Shown in pieces: positions 54,788 through 64,000 of a stretch of DNA of 64,000 nt; the first letter of the stretch is position 1; each line of letters begins with the position of its first letter. A program made the position numbers and the translations under genes. This stretch comes from Pseudomonas sp. FP1742. Lineage in GTDB: Bacteria > Pseudomonadota > Gammaproteobacteria > Pseudomonadales > Pseudomonadaceae. Under the pieces are notes generated by a model. It was not told the DNA's origin and made no database searches. It was given only the letters and a program-made list of their open reading frames with translations. The stretch lies in NCBI RefSeq assembly GCF_030687145.1, contig NZ_CP117460.1, forward strand, positions 4,278,001 to 4,342,000. Direction: 5' to 3'.

Positions 54788-55076
54788 ATGCATAATAAAG
54801 TCATTCGAGATTCAGTATCACAGGGCAAAGAACGCGGCCAACAAACTAAAACATCAAGGCATCAGCCTCGCAGAGACAGAACCGGTGTTTTATGACGAAC
54901 GAGCCCTGACTTTTCAGGACGACCATCATGATGAGCAGCGGCGGATCATCATGGGGCTGGATGCCAAAGGTCGCTTGCTGGTCGTTGCGTACACCTATCG
55001 CGACCCGAATTTCGTGCGAATCATTTCCGCACGCGTCGCCACCAAAGGCGAGCGTCGCCACTATTTGGAGGCTTGA
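54788..55076 (+). pseudogene. brnT: BrnT-like toxin gene with a frameshift at codon 3
   Basis: The conserved BrnT reading (IKSFEIQYHRAKNAANKLKH, then GISLAETEPVFYDERALTFQ and RIISARVATKGERRHY at the end) has no start codon in its own frame before Val at 54,885. ATG at 54,788 followed by CATAATAAAG would restore MHIKSFE if a single A were absent, so a one-base insertion appears to have broken the gene. BrnT toxins are RNase-like and are neutralised by BrnA. A GTG start at 54,885 would give only 63 residues lacking the first strand and helix. A sequencing error is possible. Confidence 0.6.
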
Positions 55077-55079
55077 ACG

Positions 55080-55424
55080 ATGAAAGACGAATACGACTTC
55101 AGCAACGCCAAGCGTGGAGCAATTGCCACAAGCAAAGGCAAGACCCGAATCACCATCATGCTCGACGATGTCGTCATAGAGGCTGCACGCGCTCTGGCAG
55201 AAAACGAGGGATATGGCTACCAGACTGTGATCAACAATACTTTGCGCCAAGCGTTGCTCAGCGATAAAGACAAAGTGGCGAAGCCCGATCAGAACACCGC
55301 TGGAGCAAACGTCGGGCATTTCAAAAAAGGCATAACTGCCTCGGAGCTGAAAAGCCTGGAGAAAAAATTGTCGGAGGCCCTCAGCGAAATCCATCGCGTG
55401 ATGGAGCTTGAAGTTCGTTCCTAG
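55080..55424 (+). CDS. brnA: BrnA-family antitoxin
   Basis: The protein has 114 residues. MKDEYDFSNAKRGAIATSKG and KTRITIMLDDVVIEAARALA are the BrnA opening and ribbon-helix-helix region, and GYGYQTVINNTLRQALL completes the DNA-binding fold. The C-terminal helix is longer than in the type protein. It starts three bases after the toxin stop, with GGAGG upstream, and would bind BrnT and repress the operon. It is intact although the toxin seems broken. Confidence 0.85.
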   Translation: MKDEYDFSNAKRGAIATSKGKTRITIMLDDVVIEAARALAENEGYGYQTVINNTLRQALLSDKDKVAKPDQNTAGANVGHFKKGITASELKSLEKKLSEALSEIHRVMELEVRS

Positions 55425-55454
55425 GTACAAACCGCTTGAATCGGCCCGCTGAAA

Positions 55455-55483
55455 AAGGGGCGAATTGATCAAATCCGCCCCTT
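55455..55483 (-). terminator. Terminator of the arylamine N-acetyltransferase gene
   Basis: AAGGGGCG pairs with CGCCCCTT around an AT-rich loop; the minus strand ends in TTTTTC. Confidence 0.75.
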
Positions 55484-55493
55484 CGCGTGATGC

Positions 55494-56333
55494 TCAGTTT
55501 GCCTTCGGCACCGACTCGATCAACCGTTCAAACACCGGTTTCAACGCCTCCTTCGCCGGCACCCGAATTGCGAATTCACTTTCCAGTAAGCCGATCAACT
55601 CATCCACATCCGCCACCTGCCGCCGCTCGCTCTCGCTGCCCATGCGGTGAATGGCAAAACTGCCGTTGTTCAACGTGCGTCGCCATCCCTCCCCCGTCCG
55701 CGCCACCATCAATTGTTTGACGAAGGGCGATTCGGGATGGGTCGAGACATACCAGTTGCCGAGGGTGTAATCGATGTCTTCCTGACGTTGCAGGTCGAAG
55801 ATGTACATCGCCCGCCATTCACCGCCAACATTGGCACGCAGGGTGTAGCCGTCCGCATGCTGTTCGATGCGGTAGGGTTCATGAGGGGTGAGTTGTTCGG
55901 CATCGGTGTCGAGGATCAGCGGTGCCGTGGGCACCATGCCGCCGAAGCCGACATCGGTGATGTAGCGCACGCTGGCGAGGGTCACCAGGCTCAAGCGGTG
56001 AGTGCGAGCGGTCCACGCGCCTTCGGGCTGGTTCATGACCACGCGGCCAGTGATGCCACGTGCGTCGAAGCCCAGTGTCTGCAGCAAAGCCAGGAACAGG
56101 TTGTTGAGTTCGTAGCAGTAACCGCCACGGCCGTCGTGCAGGACTTTCTGCTCGATGGACGGCAGGTCGATGAGTACCGGTTGCCCCAACAATGTGGTGA
56201 GGTTTTCGAACGGGAACGCACCGGTGTGGCGCAGTTGCAGTTGACGCAGGGTGTCCAGGGTCGGCGCCGGGGGCGCGTCGAAGCCCAGGCGTTGCAGGTA
56301 CAGCGCAAGATTCGTCAGTCGTGGTTCGCTCAT
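55494..56333 (-). CDS. nat: Arylamine N-acetyltransferase
   Basis: The protein has 279 residues, normal NAT length. Catalytic Cys73 is in HDGRGGYCYELNNLF, His in TARTHRLSLVTLA and Asp in RYITDVGFGGMVP, giving the NAT triad. NAT moves acetyl from acetyl-CoA to arylamines and hydrazines. The last property makes it a possible detoxifier of hydrazine compounds, but the gene is outside the island and common in pseudomonads, so I infer no link. Confidence 0.93.
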   Translation of the reverse strand: MSEPRLTNLALYLQRLGFDAPPAPTLDTLRQLQLRHTGAFPFENLTTLLGQPVLIDLPSIEQKVLHDGRGGYCYELNNLFLALLQTLGFDARGITGRVVMNQPEGAWTARTHRLSLVTLASVRYITDVGFGGMVPTAPLILDTDAEQLTPHEPYRIEQHADGYTLRANVGGEWRAMYIFDLQRQEDIDYTLGNWYVSTHPESPFVKQLMVARTGEGWRRTLNNGSFAIHRMGSESERRQVADVDELIGLLESEFAIRVPAKEALKPVFERLIESVPKAN

Positions 56334-56446
56334 CGCTCAATCCTTATGCATGGAGCCCGCGGATCGCTCCGCCGATGGCCGCCATGTATAAGGGAAAAAG
56401 CGCCCGGTCCGATAATTGATTTCGCCAATCGCCGCACGCGCCAAAA

Positions 56447-57241
56447 CTATCGCCGTTTGCGCGAACCCAATCGAATCCACGTCGGCGCATGATCGCTGGC
56501 ATGAGGTTCGTTGCGAACCCAGGCATCGACGCCGGCCTCTTGCAGGTAAGGACTCGCGACCTGGTTGAGCAGCAGATGATCGATGCGCAGTCCCGAGTTT
56601 TTCTGCCAGTGCTGCCGGAAGTAGTCCCAGAAGGTGTAGATCCGCTCCTCTGGATACAGATGACGCAGGGAATCGGTCCAGCCCTGATCCAGCAGACGCT
56701 GATAACACGCACGACTCTCGGGTTGCAGCAGCGCGTCCTTGAGCCAGGAGCGCGGGTTGTAGATGTCCATATCGGTGGGCACCACGTTGTAGTCGCCGGC
56801 CAGTACCACCGGATGGTCGCTGCTTTGAAGGTCCTTGGCGTACGAGATCAGACGTTCAAACCACGCCAGCTTGTAATCGAACTTGGGCCCCGGCTGCGGG
56901 TTGCCGTTGGGCAGGTACAGACAGCCCACCAGCACCCCGTGCACAGCTGCTTCGATGTAGCGGCTATGGGTATCGCTGTCATCGCCCGGCAAACCGCGCC
57001 GACTCTCCAGCGGTTGCGCATCGCGAGCCAGAATTGCCACCCCGTTCCACGACACCTGGCCCTGCCAGATCGCGCCATAACCAGCCGCCTCCAGCTCGGC
57101 GGCGGGAAACGCGCCATCCACCGATTTGAGTTCCTGCAGGCAGGCGATGTCTGGCTGCTCCCGCGCCAGCCACGCCAGTAGATTGGGCAGGCGCGCACGC
57201 ATGCCGTTGACGTTGAAGGTGGCGATTTTCAGGTTGTTCAT
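56447..57241 (-). CDS. xthA: Exodeoxyribonuclease III
   Basis: The protein has 264 residues. LKIATFNVNGMRARLPNLLA, IACLQELKS, LYLPNGNPQPGPKFDYKLAW, VLAGDYNVVPTDMDIYNPRS, LRIDHLLLN and EPHASDHAPTWI are the exonuclease/AP-endonuclease motifs with all metal ligands. It repairs abasic sites. Fluorescent pseudomonads usually hold more than one such gene, so the symbol is given as family name. Confidence 0.92.
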   Translation of the reverse strand: MNNLKIATFNVNGMRARLPNLLAWLAREQPDIACLQELKSVDGAFPAAELEAAGYGAIWQGQVSWNGVAILARDAQPLESRRGLPGDDSDTHSRYIEAAVHGVLVGCLYLPNGNPQPGPKFDYKLAWFERLISYAKDLQSSDHPVVLAGDYNVVPTDMDIYNPRSWLKDALLQPESRACYQRLLDQGWTDSLRHLYPEERIYTFWDYFRQHWQKNSGLRIDHLLLNQVASPYLQEAGVDAWVRNEPHASDHAPTWIRLGSRKRR

Positions 57242-57325
57242 GGTCCGACGCTCGCAACGGATGGGCGGTATCCAATTGTGACCGGGGGCCGCCCCGGCAG
57301 TTGCCGCGGCGGATGTAACAGGCGA

Positions 57326-59911
57326 CTAAAGGTGCGCGCCCTGCTGCGCAAAGTCTTCCTGCGAGGCGTTGAGCAACGGCAACAGCGCCGACCTGTCCAC
57401 CGGACGACTGAGGTAAAACCCCTGCACTTCATGGCACTGATCCGAGATCAGGAAGTCCAGTTGCTCCAGCGTCTCGACACCTTCGGCAGTCACCGTCAGG
57501 CCCATGGCCTTGCCCAGGTTGATGATCGCCTGTACCACGGCGCGATCATTGCTGCCGCTGCTCATGGACGAAATAAAGCGTTTGTCGATCTTGATCCCGT
57601 CGAACGGATACGTGCGCAAGTAACCCAGCGAGGAATAACCGGTGCCGAAGTCGTCCATGTTCAGGCGCACGCCCAACTCCTTGAGTGCATTCATGGTCGC
57701 CAGGGCGCCATCGACGTCGTTGAGCATCACGTTTTCAGTGATCTCCAGCTCCAGCCGACTGGCGGGCAAGCGGGTCTGGATCAACGCTTCGCGCACGTCC
57801 TCGATCACATCGCTACGGGCGAATTGCACCGGCGACAGGTTGACCGACACCATCATCGCGCCGGGCCAGGTCAGGGCCGTCTCGCACGCCTCGCGCAACA
57901 CCCAGCGGCCCAATGGCACGATCAGATCGGTTTGCTCGGCCAGCGGGATAAACGCATCGGGGCTCAACAAGCCTTGCACTGGATGCTGCCAGCGCAGCAG
58001 CGCTTCGACCGAGACGATGCGCTTGCCATCGACGTGATAACGCGGCTGGTAATGCATCACGAATTCGTTGTTCTTGATCGCCCGACGCAGGTCGGTTTCC
58101 AGTTGCCGGCGATGCTGGATCTGATCGTTCATGTGCGCGGCAAAATAGCACCAGGTCTTCTTGCCATCGGATTTGGCCTGATACAACGCGATATCGGCAC
58201 ACCGAATCAGCTCCTGTGGAATATGCCCCTGGCGCCGACTCAAGGCGATACCGATGCTCGCACCGATGTGCAGCGAGTGATGGTCGTAGTGAATCGGCCG
58301 ATGCAGGCTGTCGAGCAAATGTTCGCAAAACCGGTCGATTTCCGCGTGGCTGTCCATGCCATGGAGCACCAGCACGAACTCGTCGCCACCCAGTCGGGCG
58401 ACCAGATCGATGTCTCGCGTGCACTCGCGCAATCGGGTGGCGACTTCCAGCAATACCGCATCGCCGGCCGGGTGTCCGAGGGAATCGTTGATCGGCTTGA
58501 AATTATCCAGGTCGATCATCAACAGCGTCAGCGCCGTTGACTGTTCTTTGAGTGCCAGCGCCTCTTCGAGGTAGCGCGCCAGTTTGTTGCGGTTCGGCAG
58601 GCCGGTCAGGGCGTCGTGCAACGACAGGTGCTGGATTTGCGCATGGGCGGCGACTTCATCGGTGATGTCGCTGGCCGTCCCGCGATAGCCCAGCACCGCG
58701 CCCTTGCGCTGGATCGGCCGTGCCGACACCCGACAAACCCGCTGTTGCCCCGACTGATCGCGGTAGGCGCAACGCAAGTGGCTGATGGCTTGCTCTTCAT
58801 CGAGTTTGTTCAGCCACAGTGACAACGGCGTTGTATCGCAAAGGAGCAATTGCCCGATGTTCTGCCCCAGCCATTGCTGATCGGAGAACCCGGTGACGGT
58901 GCTGAAGCGCCCCGACAGATAAGTAATGCAATGCTGCTCGTCGATTTCCCAGATCCAGTCGGACGCCGCTTCGGCCACCGCACGGAAACGCTCTTCACTG
59001 GCCTCCAGCGCCTGGTTCGACAAATCGAGACTGGTGTAACTGGCATCCACATGACCGGACGTGCGCAGCACATAGCGAAAGAAATAAGCGGTCAACAACA
59101 CAAGCACCAGCAGCGCCCCACCCAGTGGCGGCAACAGCGACCAAAGCAATTGATGACCCGGTTGCTCGAGCCGGGAAACCAGGCTGTAACCGGTGCCGGC
59201 GAGGGCAACGGCAGGTTGCGCGGGAGTAATGGCGTCGTCGGGCGTCAGCCTCAGATCATGCAAACCGTAATCGGCGCTCAGCACACTGAGTTTTTCAGCG
59301 TCCAACTGGTCGATGTATATCAGCACTGAAGTGCTCTTGGGATCGACCGCCGGACGCTCGTCGTTGGGTACGATCGCGGCAGCCGTCAACAGCGCCGGCT
59401 TGCCCTCGAACAAGGTGTAGTGGCTGACAGGCTTGATGAGGCTCTCCTGACTTTGAACCTCCTCGATAAGCGTCGCCATCGATGTCGACAGATAAGCCGT
59501 TGCCTCGTCCTGCACCTGAAGCCCACGCACCACAGCGTACTTGGTTCGCTGAGGATCGATCACGAAAAACCCATCGTAGTGATCCATGGTGAACAGGGTT
59601 TTACCCATGTTCTGCTCGACGTAGGCCCACTGCACATCGACCTCGCCGTTCAGGTGATCATAGGCCGACGTCCAGTTGGCATAACTGGCGATGTAGTTTT
59701 TCGTGGCGGTGATGCGGTTTTCCAGCGCGCGCTGGGTATAGAAGGTGGTCTTGGCCAGGTCCTTGGCATCGAGCCGTCCGGCAATACTGAACAGAGCAAA
59801 CAGTGCGATCAGTACCCCGACCACAAACAACAGACCGACGATGAAAATCAGGTTGCGGGTAATCGGGGTATGGCGCGCAGGTGCAGCGGTGGTAACGGCA
59901 GATAAATCCAT
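57326..59911 (-). CDS. CHASE4-PAS-GGDEF-EAL membrane protein
   Basis: The protein has 861 residues. Two membrane helices (about 22-44 and 268-288) bracket a periplasmic CHASE4-type sensor (NYIASYANWTSAYDHLNGEV). Then a PAS domain (about 310-425), a GGDEF domain with intact LGGDEFVLVLHG near 507 and an EAL domain with SVEALLRWQHP near 635 and DDFGTGYSSLGYLRTYPFDG. Both active sites are intact. It is a candidate cyclic-di-GMP synthase or phosphodiesterase responding to an extracellular signal. It is the first of two adjacent c-di-GMP genes on the same strand. Confidence 0.92.
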   Translation of the reverse strand: MDLSAVTTAAPARHTPITRNLIFIVGLLFVVGVLIALFALFSIAGRLDAKDLAKTTFYTQRALENRITATKNYIASYANWTSAYDHLNGEVDVQWAYVEQNMGKTLFTMDHYDGFFVIDPQRTKYAVVRGLQVQDEATAYLSTSMATLIEEVQSQESLIKPVSHYTLFEGKPALLTAAAIVPNDERPAVDPKSTSVLIYIDQLDAEKLSVLSADYGLHDLRLTPDDAITPAQPAVALAGTGYSLVSRLEQPGHQLLWSLLPPLGGALLVLVLLTAYFFRYVLRTSGHVDASYTSLDLSNQALEASEERFRAVAEAASDWIWEIDEQHCITYLSGRFSTVTGFSDQQWLGQNIGQLLLCDTTPLSLWLNKLDEEQAISHLRCAYRDQSGQQRVCRVSARPIQRKGAVLGYRGTASDITDEVAAHAQIQHLSLHDALTGLPNRNKLARYLEEALALKEQSTALTLLMIDLDNFKPINDSLGHPAGDAVLLEVATRLRECTRDIDLVARLGGDEFVLVLHGMDSHAEIDRFCEHLLDSLHRPIHYDHHSLHIGASIGIALSRRQGHIPQELIRCADIALYQAKSDGKKTWCYFAAHMNDQIQHRRQLETDLRRAIKNNEFVMHYQPRYHVDGKRIVSVEALLRWQHPVQGLLSPDAFIPLAEQTDLIVPLGRWVLREACETALTWPGAMMVSVNLSPVQFARSDVIEDVREALIQTRLPASRLELEITENVMLNDVDGALATMNALKELGVRLNMDDFGTGYSSLGYLRTYPFDGIKIDKRFISSMSSGSNDRAVVQAIINLGKAMGLTVTAEGVETLEQLDFLISDQCHEVQGFYLSRPVDRSALLPLLNASQEDFAQQGAHL

Positions 59912-60101
59912 GCACTTGATCCTGTCAATCGATTACCCGGTCGGGATGAGACCGGCGGGCCCGGTCGGTCAGGTGTGACAGCCAGACTCTCTCACTGACC
60001 ATAGCAGTCATGCTCGATCAACGCCCCCCTGGATAACACAAGTCATTGTGCTACTTGAAGAACCGGTCACAGGAACCCTTGCCGATCGATGGCCGCAAGC
60101 G

Positions 60102-61673
60102 TCATCGATCCGAACGCATCAGCGCCTCGACGCCCCCTTCCATCGACAACACCGCCGAGCGGTTGCGCCCTGAGTGCTTGGCCTGGTACAGCGCCGCATC
60201 CGCACGCTTGATCAACATTTCGGTGCTGTCGTGCGCCGTCGGCACAAACGAATAACAGCCAAGACTGACCGTCAGATAGCCCGTGGGCGAACCGCTGTGG
60301 GTGATGTTTTTGTCCATGACGCTGCGGCGGATTTGCTCGGCGATCGTCAGTGCTCCATGAATGTCGGTGTCCGGCAGTAACACGGCGAACTCTTCACCGC
60401 CGTAGCGCACCGCCAGATCGGCCTGGCGGTGACAGCAACTCTTGACTGCCCGCGCCACTTCGGCCAGGCAATGGTCCCCGGCCACATGACCGTACGTGTC
60501 GTTGTAGCGCTTGAAGTAATCGATATCGAGCATGATCAGGCTCAGCGGGCTCGACCGCCGGGCACCGCGCCCGAACTCTGTCTCCAGCGCCCGTTCGAAC
60601 AAGCGGCGGTTGGCCAATCCGGTCAGGCTGTCGTGGGTCGCGATCAACTCCAGGGTTTTCTGCGCCTTGCGCAAATCCGCCTCGACGCGCTCGCCCGCGC
60701 GCACCTGATAAATGAACACCCAACCAAACAAGCCAACGCCCAGGACAACTAGGGCGACGATCACACCGGATTGAATCGCCGTGTCGTACCAGCCCTTGAG
60801 GATGGCGTCCCTGGAGGACGCCGCCGCGACCACCACCGGATAGGCATCGAGCTGACGGTAGCCATACAACCGAGCGATGCCATCGACCATTGAGTCGATC
60901 ATGGCGTTGCCCGATATGGCGTTGGGCAAGAGTCTCCGAAAAATCTCGCCCTGCGCCAGCGACGTGCCGATCTGCGACTCCACAAACGGCCGTCGCGCCA
61001 GCAGTGTTCCATCGGTCAATGCCAAAAACATCGCACCGTTGTCGTCGAGGCTGAAGCTTTTGAAGAACTGATCGAAGTACGACATCTTGATCCCGGCCAG
61101 CAGCACACCCTGGAAATGACCGTTCTGATCGTTTACCCGCCTGGAAACCGGAATGATCCACTCGCCATTTTCCCGACTGCGAATGGCCGGGCCGATGTGC
61201 GCCAGGGTTGAGATGTTTTGCTGGTGAAACCTGAAATACTCGCGGTCCGCCACACCTGCCCCGCGGGGTAGATCCTCGAACGACGTCACGACCCATTGCC
61301 CCCGCTTGTCGAACAGAAATATCCCGTGCAACTGATGCAGCACCTGCACCCGCCGCGCGAAGGTTTTCTGCAAGCGTGGCGTCTGGGCAGCATCGAAACC
61401 TTCAGCCTGAATCCAGTCCACCAGACTGGTCAGCACCAGATCGGCCTTCATGAACGTGTCTTCAGCCTGCTGCGCCATGGCCCGGGTCAGGTTCGACGAC
61501 GACACCTCGGCCAGCGCCAGGTCGTGCCGGCGCGACTGCTCCAGTTGCAGGTAAAGCAGCCCGCAGAGACAAAGGCATACCGCCGCAATAAACAGCACCG
61601 CAGCCTTGAGCAAAGGCAGCCGCTTCAAGGCACCACCGGGCGCGGGGTGCGGATCGGAAATGGGGATAGGCAA
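60102..61673 (-). CDS. dCache-sensor diguanylate cyclase
   Basis: The protein has 523 residues. An N-terminal helix (about 22-45), a large periplasmic dCache-like sensor (RGAGVADREYFRFHQQNIST), a second helix (about 290-310) and a GGDEF domain with YGGEEFAVLLPDTDI near 423. The GGEEF variant is active in known enzymes. An RxxD site is not obvious at the usual place. The 190-bp gap to the next c-di-GMP gene suggests separate expression. Confidence 0.92.
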   Translation of the reverse strand: MPIPISDPHPAPGGALKRLPLLKAAVLFIAAVCLCLCGLLYLQLEQSRRHDLALAEVSSSNLTRAMAQQAEDTFMKADLVLTSLVDWIQAEGFDAAQTPRLQKTFARRVQVLHQLHGIFLFDKRGQWVVTSFEDLPRGAGVADREYFRFHQQNISTLAHIGPAIRSRENGEWIIPVSRRVNDQNGHFQGVLLAGIKMSYFDQFFKSFSLDDNGAMFLALTDGTLLARRPFVESQIGTSLAQGEIFRRLLPNAISGNAMIDSMVDGIARLYGYRQLDAYPVVVAAASSRDAILKGWYDTAIQSGVIVALVVLGVGLFGWVFIYQVRAGERVEADLRKAQKTLELIATHDSLTGLANRRLFERALETEFGRGARRSSPLSLIMLDIDYFKRYNDTYGHVAGDHCLAEVARAVKSCCHRQADLAVRYGGEEFAVLLPDTDIHGALTIAEQIRRSVMDKNITHSGSPTGYLTVSLGCYSFVPTAHDSTEMLIKRADAALYQAKHSGRNRSAVLSMEGGVEALMRSDR

Positions 61674-61955
61674 AGGTGAGTCCTGGAAGGGTAATTCATG
61701 GGCAACGGCCCAAAACCCTTATTTTTTGTGAGCTTAGTCTACGGGGTTGTGCGGAGTAAACGGAGGATTGGGGGATAAATGGTACATAAAGTGTGGAGCG
61801 AGCAGGCTCGCGCCCCAAGGTCTGCGGTGTTCAAGTCCTGACTGACAGGCATGAGCCCCGGATATCCCCCGCTTGAAACCAATCCCATGACGCATGGCAA
61901 AAACACATGACCTTGAAGGAGCTACGATTAACTGACATCACGACAGGAAATCGAA

Positions 61956-62438
61956 ATGAGTAAAGCAGACGAACTCGCCGCGAAGCTGAAACAATCCCGG
62001 CCAACCCGTGCCGACGCGACCATCGCCGATCAGGCCATCGACAGCTGGCCAAGCCAGGTCTACGAGCTGTATCACCAGATCGAAGCCTGGCTGCAACCAC
62101 TGATCGAGGTGGGTCTGAAGCTGCGACGCAACTCTACTCACGTGTTCGAGAGTGCCCCGGACGGGGCGACTTACGATTACGCCATCGACCAACTGCTGAT
62201 CGAAGGCAACCACCACAGCATCACCTTCGATCCCGTCGCCCGCTTCACCGCTGACGGTGCCGGGCGAATCGAGATTCACTCGACGGGCAAGGAGCTGGCC
62301 CTGCTGCGAACCGTGAACGAACACGGCGAGACGCACTGGTGGCTGCAGGCGATCGAGCAATCCGGACAACAACCGGATGCGATCGCGCTGACGGAACACA
62401 ACCTGTTGCTGGCGGTGCAAGAAGGCCTGGGGCTTTAA
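61956..62438 (+). CDS. Conserved hypothetical protein
   Basis: The protein has 160 soluble residues. It begins MSKADELAAKLKQSRPTRAD and includes VYELYHQIEAWLQPLIEVGL and DYAIDQLLIEGNHHSITFDP. There is no membrane helix or known catalytic motif. I do not recognise the family; the fold looks helical at the N-terminus then mostly beta. It converges on the L,D-transpeptidase gene, with 12 bp between stops. Confidence 0.7.
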   Translation: MSKADELAAKLKQSRPTRADATIADQAIDSWPSQVYELYHQIEAWLQPLIEVGLKLRRNSTHVFESAPDGATYDYAIDQLLIEGNHHSITFDPVARFTADGAGRIEIHSTGKELALLRTVNEHGETHWWLQAIEQSGQQPDAIALTEHNLLLAVQEGLGL

Positions 62439-62450
62439 GCTCGACTGCGC

Positions 62451-64000
62451 CTACAGCGTGCTCTGCTCCGCCGCCACCGAGGGAGGCGCCGCTCGCCTCC
62501 CATCCAGCGCTGGTCGTTCCGAAGGCAGATTCAGCGCCCGCAATACCGGGGAATCGTACCCATACACATCGGGCTTGAATGTCACGCGCCCATCAAGACT
62601 CAGGTCCACCGTCCAGTAGGCCAACAGCACCGGCACTTTCACCGGGAGCCTGACGTTCTCTGTCTTGCCGTTGGCCAACTGCTTTTGAATCCCTTCGCTG
62701 TTCCAGTGAACCGGATCGTTGAACAACAGCTCCACCAATTGCAGCGGGTTTTCTACCCGAATACAGCCGGAGCTGGTCGCGCGATTGGATTTGGCGAACA
62801 ACTCGCGATGCGGCGTGTCATGCAGATAAATCGAATACTCATTGGGAAAACGAATCACCACTTGCCCCAGGGAGTTATCCGAGCCCGCATCCTGACGCAG
62901 GGTAAGGCCGCGCGGGTTGTCCCAATCGACAGTCGACGGATCGAGTACATTGCCATCTCGATCGATCACGCGAATCCGGCTGGCCTCGAGGTAACCAGGA
63001 TTGTCGCGAATCTTCGGCAGCATGTCCTTGAGCAGAATCGTCGGCGGCACGGTCCAGGTCGGGTTGAACGTGACATAGGTGATCGCGGATTGAAAAATCG
63101 GCGTGCTGCGAAACGGCTTGCCGACCTGCACCCGGGAGCGCCAGATCGGTTTGCCGTCGCGATAGAACGCGACTTTATAACCGGCGATATCAACCACCAC
63201 GAAGGTGCCCTGAAGTTTGTACAGCAGCCACCGCGCCCGCTCCATGTTCACACGGACCTGGTCGATGCGCGCCTCGACCGATACATTCAGTGCCGCCAGT
63301 GTCGCCGGCCCCGCCACACCATCTGCCCCGAGGTATTGCTCAGTCTGATACTTCTTCACCGCCGCAATGACGGCGTCATCGTAATCAGTACGCCCGGTCA
63401 TCTGCGGGGCCAGATAACCACCCGCCACCAAACGGGCTCGCAACTGCGCGACCGAGGCATCGTCCATGCCGGGCCTGAGCGTTTGCCCTTCCGGAATCTT
63501 TGGCCAGCCGCCCCGGTCGCGAATCTTGCGCAGTTGCGCCAGGCCTTGGCGCAATGTGCCGTAAACCGCTTCTTGTGGCGGTGCCTGGGCGAAAGCGCGC
63601 GCGATCTCATGGCTGTCGAGGGCGGCGAAGAAGCTGTTGACGTCCTCCCGAGGATCGACGCCGACCGGGTCGAAGTTCCAGTGGATGTCCAGCCGCGACG
63701 GGTCGACCTTGCCTCGGCGCAACTGCAGCAGCGCCGTGATGAACGTCTGGGTGGCCGAGATATCAAAGGCTGCCCGTTGCCCAGGGGTTGGGGTGGTCGT
63801 CTGCATCAATGCCCTGGCCTGGGCCAGCTCGGCTATGTGGAAATCCGCGGGGTCCAGGCCATCGGCCTGGGTGTCGCCCAGGCTTTTCAACAACTGGGCG
63901 ACATCGTCATCGTCCGTCCAGGCGGCGCGATAGCCACGATGGCTATAGAAGTCCATCACCACGCGGTTCACATCGACCCGCTGATGGCCCGGCGACGTGA
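62451..64000 (-). CDS. L,D-transpeptidase (YcbB/LdtD type), 5' end off window
   Basis: The frame is open to the right edge, so the N-terminus and signal peptide are missing; over 510 residues are visible. Order: a scaffold domain (about 1-160 from GTG 63971), a peptidoglycan-binding domain (DDASVAQLRARLVAGGYLAP; YLGADGVAGPATLAALN, about 168-235) and the YkuD catalytic domain (from about 255), with YLHDTPHRELFAKSNRATSS and SGCIRVENPLQLVELL containing the catalytic His and Cys. It makes 3-3 cross-links in the periplasm. The large form with an inserted cap matches YcbB. Confidence 0.92.
   Translation of the reverse strand, partial: TSPGHQRVDVNRVVMDFYSHRGYRAAWTDDDDVAQLLKSLGDTQADGLDPADFHIAELAQARALMQTTTPTPGQRAAFDISATQTFITALLQLRRGKVDPSRLDIHWNFDPVGVDPREDVNSFFAALDSHEIARAFAQAPPQEAVYGTLRQGLAQLRKIRDRGGWPKIPEGQTLRPGMDDASVAQLRARLVAGGYLAPQMTGRTDYDDAVIAAVKKYQTEQYLGADGVAGPATLAALNVSVEARIDQVRVNMERARWLLYKLQGTFVVVDIAGYKVAFYRDGKPIWRSRVQVGKPFRSTPIFQSAITYVTFNPTWTVPPTILLKDMLPKIRDNPGYLEASRIRVIDRDGNVLDPSTVDWDNPRGLTLRQDAGSDNSLGQVVIRFPNEYSIYLHDTPHRELFAKSNRATSSGCIRVENPLQLVELLFNDPVHWNSEGIQKQLANGKTENVRLPVKVPVLLAYWTVDLSLDGRVTFKPDVYGYDSPVLRALNLPSERPALDGRRAAPPSVAAEQSTL

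Noticed and set aside
55494..56333. Arylamine N-acetyltransferase as a resistance gene for the hydrazine cluster
   Set aside because: NATs do acetylate hydrazines, but the gene is outside the island with core-like composition, so a link is only coincidence of position.

Overview
The window looks like a chromosome segment of a fluorescent Pseudomonas (P. fluorescens group). The evidence is the gene order dedD-folC-accD-trpF-truA-fimV-usg-asd-leuB-leuD-leuC, the FimV architecture, GC-rich codon use, and many copies of the short palindromic repeat built around GGGAGCGGGCTTGCTCGCGA. All assignments come from reading motifs and context; no database search was run.

Layout. 1-15,000 (mostly minus strand): cell-envelope and biosynthetic core genes (dedD partial, folC, accD, trpF, truA, a 136-bp tandem repeat array, fimV, usg-like gene, asd, leuB, a methyltransferase, leuD, leuC). 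15,000-23,100: a LysR regulator divergent from leuC, a four-PAS GGDEF/EAL protein, ibpA with a heat-shock promoter and probable RNA thermometer, dusC, a thioesterase, an alpha/beta hydrolase and a TetR regulator. 23,300-30,300: a duplicated tRNA-Glu/tRNA-Ala unit, gltX, uvrB, an aromatic/aspartate-type aminotransferase, two small conserved genes and tRNA-Asn. 30,279-52,923: a genomic island integrated at tRNA-Asn. 53,000-64,000: xanthine/urate-type permease, a BrnT/BrnA pair with a frameshifted toxin, an arylamine N-acetyltransferase, exonuclease III, two cyclic-di-GMP enzymes, a small unknown gene and a partial L,D-transpeptidase.

The island is the main discovery. It starts with a tyrosine integrase next to tRNA-Asn, carries a second integrase-type gene, and ends at a 26-bp near-copy of the tRNA 3' end at 52,898-52,923. 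Its cargo (35.5-52.6 kb) is visibly more AT-rich than the flanks and forms a complete-looking biosynthetic cluster. A lysine/ornithine N-hydroxylase, a glycine/D-amino-acid-oxidase-type flavoenzyme and a cupin-methionyl-tRNA-synthetase fusion stand in a row. That trio is the known signature of bacterial N-N bond (hydrazine) formation from N6-hydroxylysine and an amino acid, as described for s56-p1, triacsin and related actinobacterial compounds. Around it are a GNAT acyltransferase, a C45-type Ntn hydrolase/acyltransferase, an unusual alpha/beta hydrolase with Cys in the nucleophile position, an AMP-forming ligase between two small acyl carrier proteins, an EntD-like phosphopantetheinyl transferase, an unrecognised 333-residue protein, an MFS exporter and a HisC-like aminotransferase. 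A LysR-LysA pair resembling the E. coli lysine-biosynthesis pair probably supplies the lysine.

The inferred logic is: LysA makes lysine; the hydroxylase, fusion enzyme and flavoenzyme turn it and a second amino acid into a hydrazino acid; the acyltransferase/hydrolase pair may mask and unmask it; ligase and carrier proteins activate it; and the MFS protein exports the product. The product is not identifiable from sequence.
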